The notes under the pieces are model-generated. The model had not been told where the DNA came from and ran no database searches. It saw only the letters and a program-made list of their open reading frames with translations. The position numbers and the translations under genes were made by a program. From assembly GCA_003527965.1 (NCBI GenBank), contig DPVY01000014.1:1-16215 (forward strand): DNA of 16,215 bases, written 5' to 3'. The DNA is from Fidelibacterota bacterium. GTDB lineage: Bacteria > Fidelibacterota > UBA2242. Positions 14,010 through 16,215 of the stretch are shown here, one piece after another (position 1 is the first letter of the stretch; the number at the start of each line of letters is the position of its first letter).

Positions 14010-16022
14010 ATGAACCGTTCCCAGGCAGAACAAAAACTCCAACAAATATTTAACATTGGTCATTTTTATGACGACCAATGGGAAACGATCAAGAGAATTC
14101 TAAATGGTGAAAGAATCCTTTTAATCGAAAAAACCGGCTTCGGCAAATCTCTCTGCTATCAGTTCCCTGCTACTCAATTTTCCGGTCTGACAATAATCTT
14201 TTCACCCTTGATTGCATTGATGCGCGACCAGGTTAAATACTTAAAATCAATCGGTATTCCAACTGAATGCGTGAATAGCGGGCAAGAGCCCGAAGAAAAT
14301 ACTGAAATAATGGAAAAAGCGAAAAACGGACAAATCAAAATCCTTTATATCGCCCCCGAACGACAGGAAAACCAGGAATGGTTGGAAGCCGTTCGCAATA
14401 TGCAAATCTCGATGGTGGTAATTGACGAAGCCCATTGTATCTCTATTTGGGGGCACGATTTCAGACCAGCCTTTCGTCGTATCGTCAGTTTGGTAAAATT
14501 GCTCCCGCAAAATTTCCCGGTATTGGCAACAACAGCAACAGCCACTAAAAGAGTAGCAGAAGACGTACGAACACAAATTGGAGACAATGTTACTCTTATT
14601 CGTGGAAATCTACTACGGGAAAATTTCCATTTAAGTGTAGTCAAAATATATAATGAAGAATCCAAAATGGCATGGCTGGCAGGATTTCTTCAAAAGCAGG
14701 AAGGAAATGGTCTGATTTATACCGGAACAAGAGTCAATACCGATCTATTTTCTTCCTGGCTGCAATTTGCCGGTATAAGTGCGTCAAACTACAATGCCGG
14801 TTTGGATTCAGAATCCAGAAAAGACATTGAGAACGGTTTAATTGAGAACAGATGGAAATGTATCGTTTCAACCAATGCGCTTGGAATGGGGATTGACAAA
14901 CCGGATATTCGATTTATTGTTCACACACAAATACCTCAATCTCCCATCCATTACTACCAAGAAATCGGAAGGGCGGGACGGGATGGACTACCGACGAGAA
15001 TTGTTTTATTATATAACCCTGGTGATAAGGAATTGCCGGAACATTTTATCAACAATAGTCGTCCGTCAATGAAAAAATATGAAAGAGTTATTGACGCCTT
15101 GAAAACAGAACCGATGAGCGAATGGAATTTAATGCGCACAACAAACCTGACTCAGACACAAGTACGGGTAATTAGAGCAGATTTGATAGACCAGGGCATT
15201 ATTAAAGAAGTGATGTATGGCAGAAGTAAAAAATACGAATATCAGTATGGCGCACCTCAACTTGATACGAGACCTTTTGAAGAACTTCGGAATTTCAAGA
15301 TGGCTGAACTGGAACAGATAATATCCTATTCCGAGTCCTCAACCTGTAGAATGGATTTTCTCTGTCGCTATCTTGGCGACGATACTGTCAATCATTGTGG
15401 GAAATGTGATAATGATTTAGGAAAAGACCTTCATTACAATCTCTCTGAATACCGGCAAAAAATGATTAATGAATTCAGGGATTCTTATTTTCCCGAGTTG
15501 GAAGTTGAAACAAATAATTCCAATATCGTCAACGGCATCGCATGTTCATATTACGGCATATCCAATGTTGGCGCGGCAATACACCGTTGTAAATATGAAA
15601 ACGGCGGTGATTTTCCCAACCATTTATTGAGACAAACTTTAAGGGCATTCCGACACAAATTTGAAAACGAGGAATTTGATCTTGTCGTATATGTTCCGCC
15701 AACAGAGTCCGGTGATCTGGTGAAGAATTTTGCAGAAAAAGTAGCGCGGACATTGAGATTCCCATTATCACCCAAGCTTGTAAAAATAACGACCACAAAA
15801 CCTCAAAAAATATTTCAAAACTCTGTCTTGAAACACGATAATGTAAAAGATGTATTTTTATACCAGAATGAATCCGAAATTACCAATAAAAAGATTTTGT
15901 TAATTGATGATATTTATGATAGTGGCGCAACTATTAAAGAAATCGGAAAATATTTTACTAAATTAGGGGCGGAGAAAATTGCGCCATTAGTAATAGCAAA
16001 AACAGTAGGGGGCGATATTTAA
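14010..16022 (+). CDS. RecQ-family helicase fused to a ComF-like phosphoribosyltransferase domain
   Basis: This 670-aa protein has a RecQ core with an atypical Walker A EKTGFGKS (residues 40-47; K46), DEAH at 139-142, the RecQ aromatic loop CISIWGHDFR (143-152), a GMGIDKPDIRF motif V and QEIGRAGRDG (317-326). A zinc-site remnant follows: C446, C452, C463 and C466, in CGKCDND where many relatives have CGxCDxC. No HRDC domain is present. From about 495 to 670 a type I phosphoribosyltransferase domain ends in the PRPP-binding loop LLIDDIYDSGAT (D633, D634; loop 637-641), which resembles ComF. The stop overlaps the ATG of a DprA-like gene (TAATG), so the two are coupled. The PRTase + DprA pair recalls ShosTA. 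A role in DNA-based immunity is inferred. Confidence 0.9.
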   Translation: MNRSQAEQKLQQIFNIGHFYDDQWETIKRILNGERILLIEKTGFGKSLCYQFPATQFSGLTIIFSPLIALMRDQVKYLKSIGIPTECVNSGQEPEENTEIMEKAKNGQIKILYIAPERQENQEWLEAVRNMQISMVVIDEAHCISIWGHDFRPAFRRIVSLVKLLPQNFPVLATTATATKRVAEDVRTQIGDNVTLIRGNLLRENFHLSVVKIYNEESKMAWLAGFLQKQEGNGLIYTGTRVNTDLFSSWLQFAGISASNYNAGLDSESRKDIENGLIENRWKCIVSTNALGMGIDKPDIRFIVHTQIPQSPIHYYQEIGRAGRDGLPTRIVLLYNPGDKELPEHFINNSRPSMKKYERVIDALKTEPMSEWNLMRTTNLTQTQVRVIRADLIDQGIIKEVMYGRSKKYEYQYGAPQLDTRPFEELRNFKMAELEQIISYSESSTCRMDFLCRYLGDDTVNHCGKCDNDLGKDLHYNLSEYRQKMINEFRDSYFPELEVETNNSNIVNGIACSYYGISNVGAAIHRCKYENGGDFPNHLLRQTLRAFRHKFENEEFDLVVYVPPTESGDLVKNFAEKVARTLRFPLSPKLVKITTTKPQKIFQNSVLKHDNVKDVFLYQNESEITNKKILLIDDIYDSGATIKEIGKYFTKLGAEKIAPLVIAKTVGGDI

Positions 16023-16215
16023 TGAGTGATATTCAACAATATGCCTATTGGATGGCTTTAGCCCATTTACCAAAATGGCGAACAGAAAAGATAAATCGTT
16101 TGATTGTGGAAATTCTACACGAACTAAAGATGTCCTTTTCTGATTTTTTTGAGATGGATCAAAAAAGTTGGTCGGAAGAATTTCACTTCAATTCAAAAGA
16201 ACTAAATGATCTAAA
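16022..16215 (+). CDS. DprA/Smf-like protein, N-terminal part (cut by right edge)
   Basis: The ATG at 16022 overlaps the stop of the RecQ-PRTase gene by one base, and 64 codons are present before the window ends. The start, MSDIQQYAYWMALAHLPKWRTEKINRLI, resembles the N-terminal helical (SAM/HhH-like) region of DprA, where YWLALxxLPGIG… is common; here the GIG is replaced by KWR. The Rossmann/LOG-like nucleotide- and ssDNA-binding core of DprA lies outside the window, so the family call rests on the N-terminus and on genomic context: DprA-like proteins pair with PRTase proteins in ShosTA-like systems. It may act as antitoxin or as a ssDNA-loading partner (inference). Confidence 0.65.
   Translation, partial: MSDIQQYAYWMALAHLPKWRTEKINRLIVEILHELKMSFSDFFEMDQKSWSEEFHFNSKELNDL

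Noticed and set aside
14010..15480. Housekeeping recQ
   Set aside because: It lacks HRDC, has altered Walker A and zinc residues, carries a PRTase domain and is coupled to a DprA-like gene.

Overview
The window looks like the chromosome of a Gram-negative bacterium able to live anaerobically. It carries an oxygen-sensitive class III ribonucleotide reductase, exported proteins with signal peptides, a probable outer-membrane beta-barrel ending in Phe, a LolA-like lipoprotein-sorting homologue and an RND/MMPL exporter. The style fits FCB-type or candidate-phylum lineages (Cloacimonadota, Marinimicrobia and similar), but that placement is inference only; no rRNA or marker gene is present.

Layout. 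Positions 1-165 hold the start of an unidentified minus-strand gene that runs off the left edge. Positions 260-640 form a compact regulatory region: two NrdR-box-like sites 31 bp apart over a weak promoter, then a clear cobalamin riboswitch ending in a B12 box (505-520), then an intrinsic terminator (590-616) just before the ribosome binding site. It controls nrdD (638-2725) and its overlapping activase gene nrdG (2722-3378), which end in a strong terminator. The logic suggests that the B12-independent reductase is switched off when B12 is available and when dNTP pools are high.

Positions 3430-8370 form a strikingly AT-rich island unlike the genes on either side. It holds a two-gene unit. The first gene is a 1234-aa protein with an N-terminal DUF559/Vsr-like nuclease domain and a RecQ-type helicase core. 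The second, translationally coupled by an ATGA overlap, is a 164-aa coiled-coil protein with a C-terminal membrane anchor. I cannot match this pair to a named defence system, and it is the best candidate for an undescribed one.

Positions 8391-13759 hold a four-gene envelope operon behind a perfect 7+7 palindrome: TetR regulator, LolA-like protein, outer-membrane barrel and a 910-aa RND/MMPL transporter.

Positions 13760-16215 begin a second helicase locus: a RecQ helicase fused to a C-terminal ComF-like phosphoribosyltransferase domain, overlapping by 1 nt a DprA-like gene cut by the right edge. The PRTase + DprA pairing recalls the ShosTA toxin-antitoxin defence system, here with a helicase added. 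Thus two different RecQ-based, defence-like loci flank one efflux operon, which suggests an accessory or defence hotspot.
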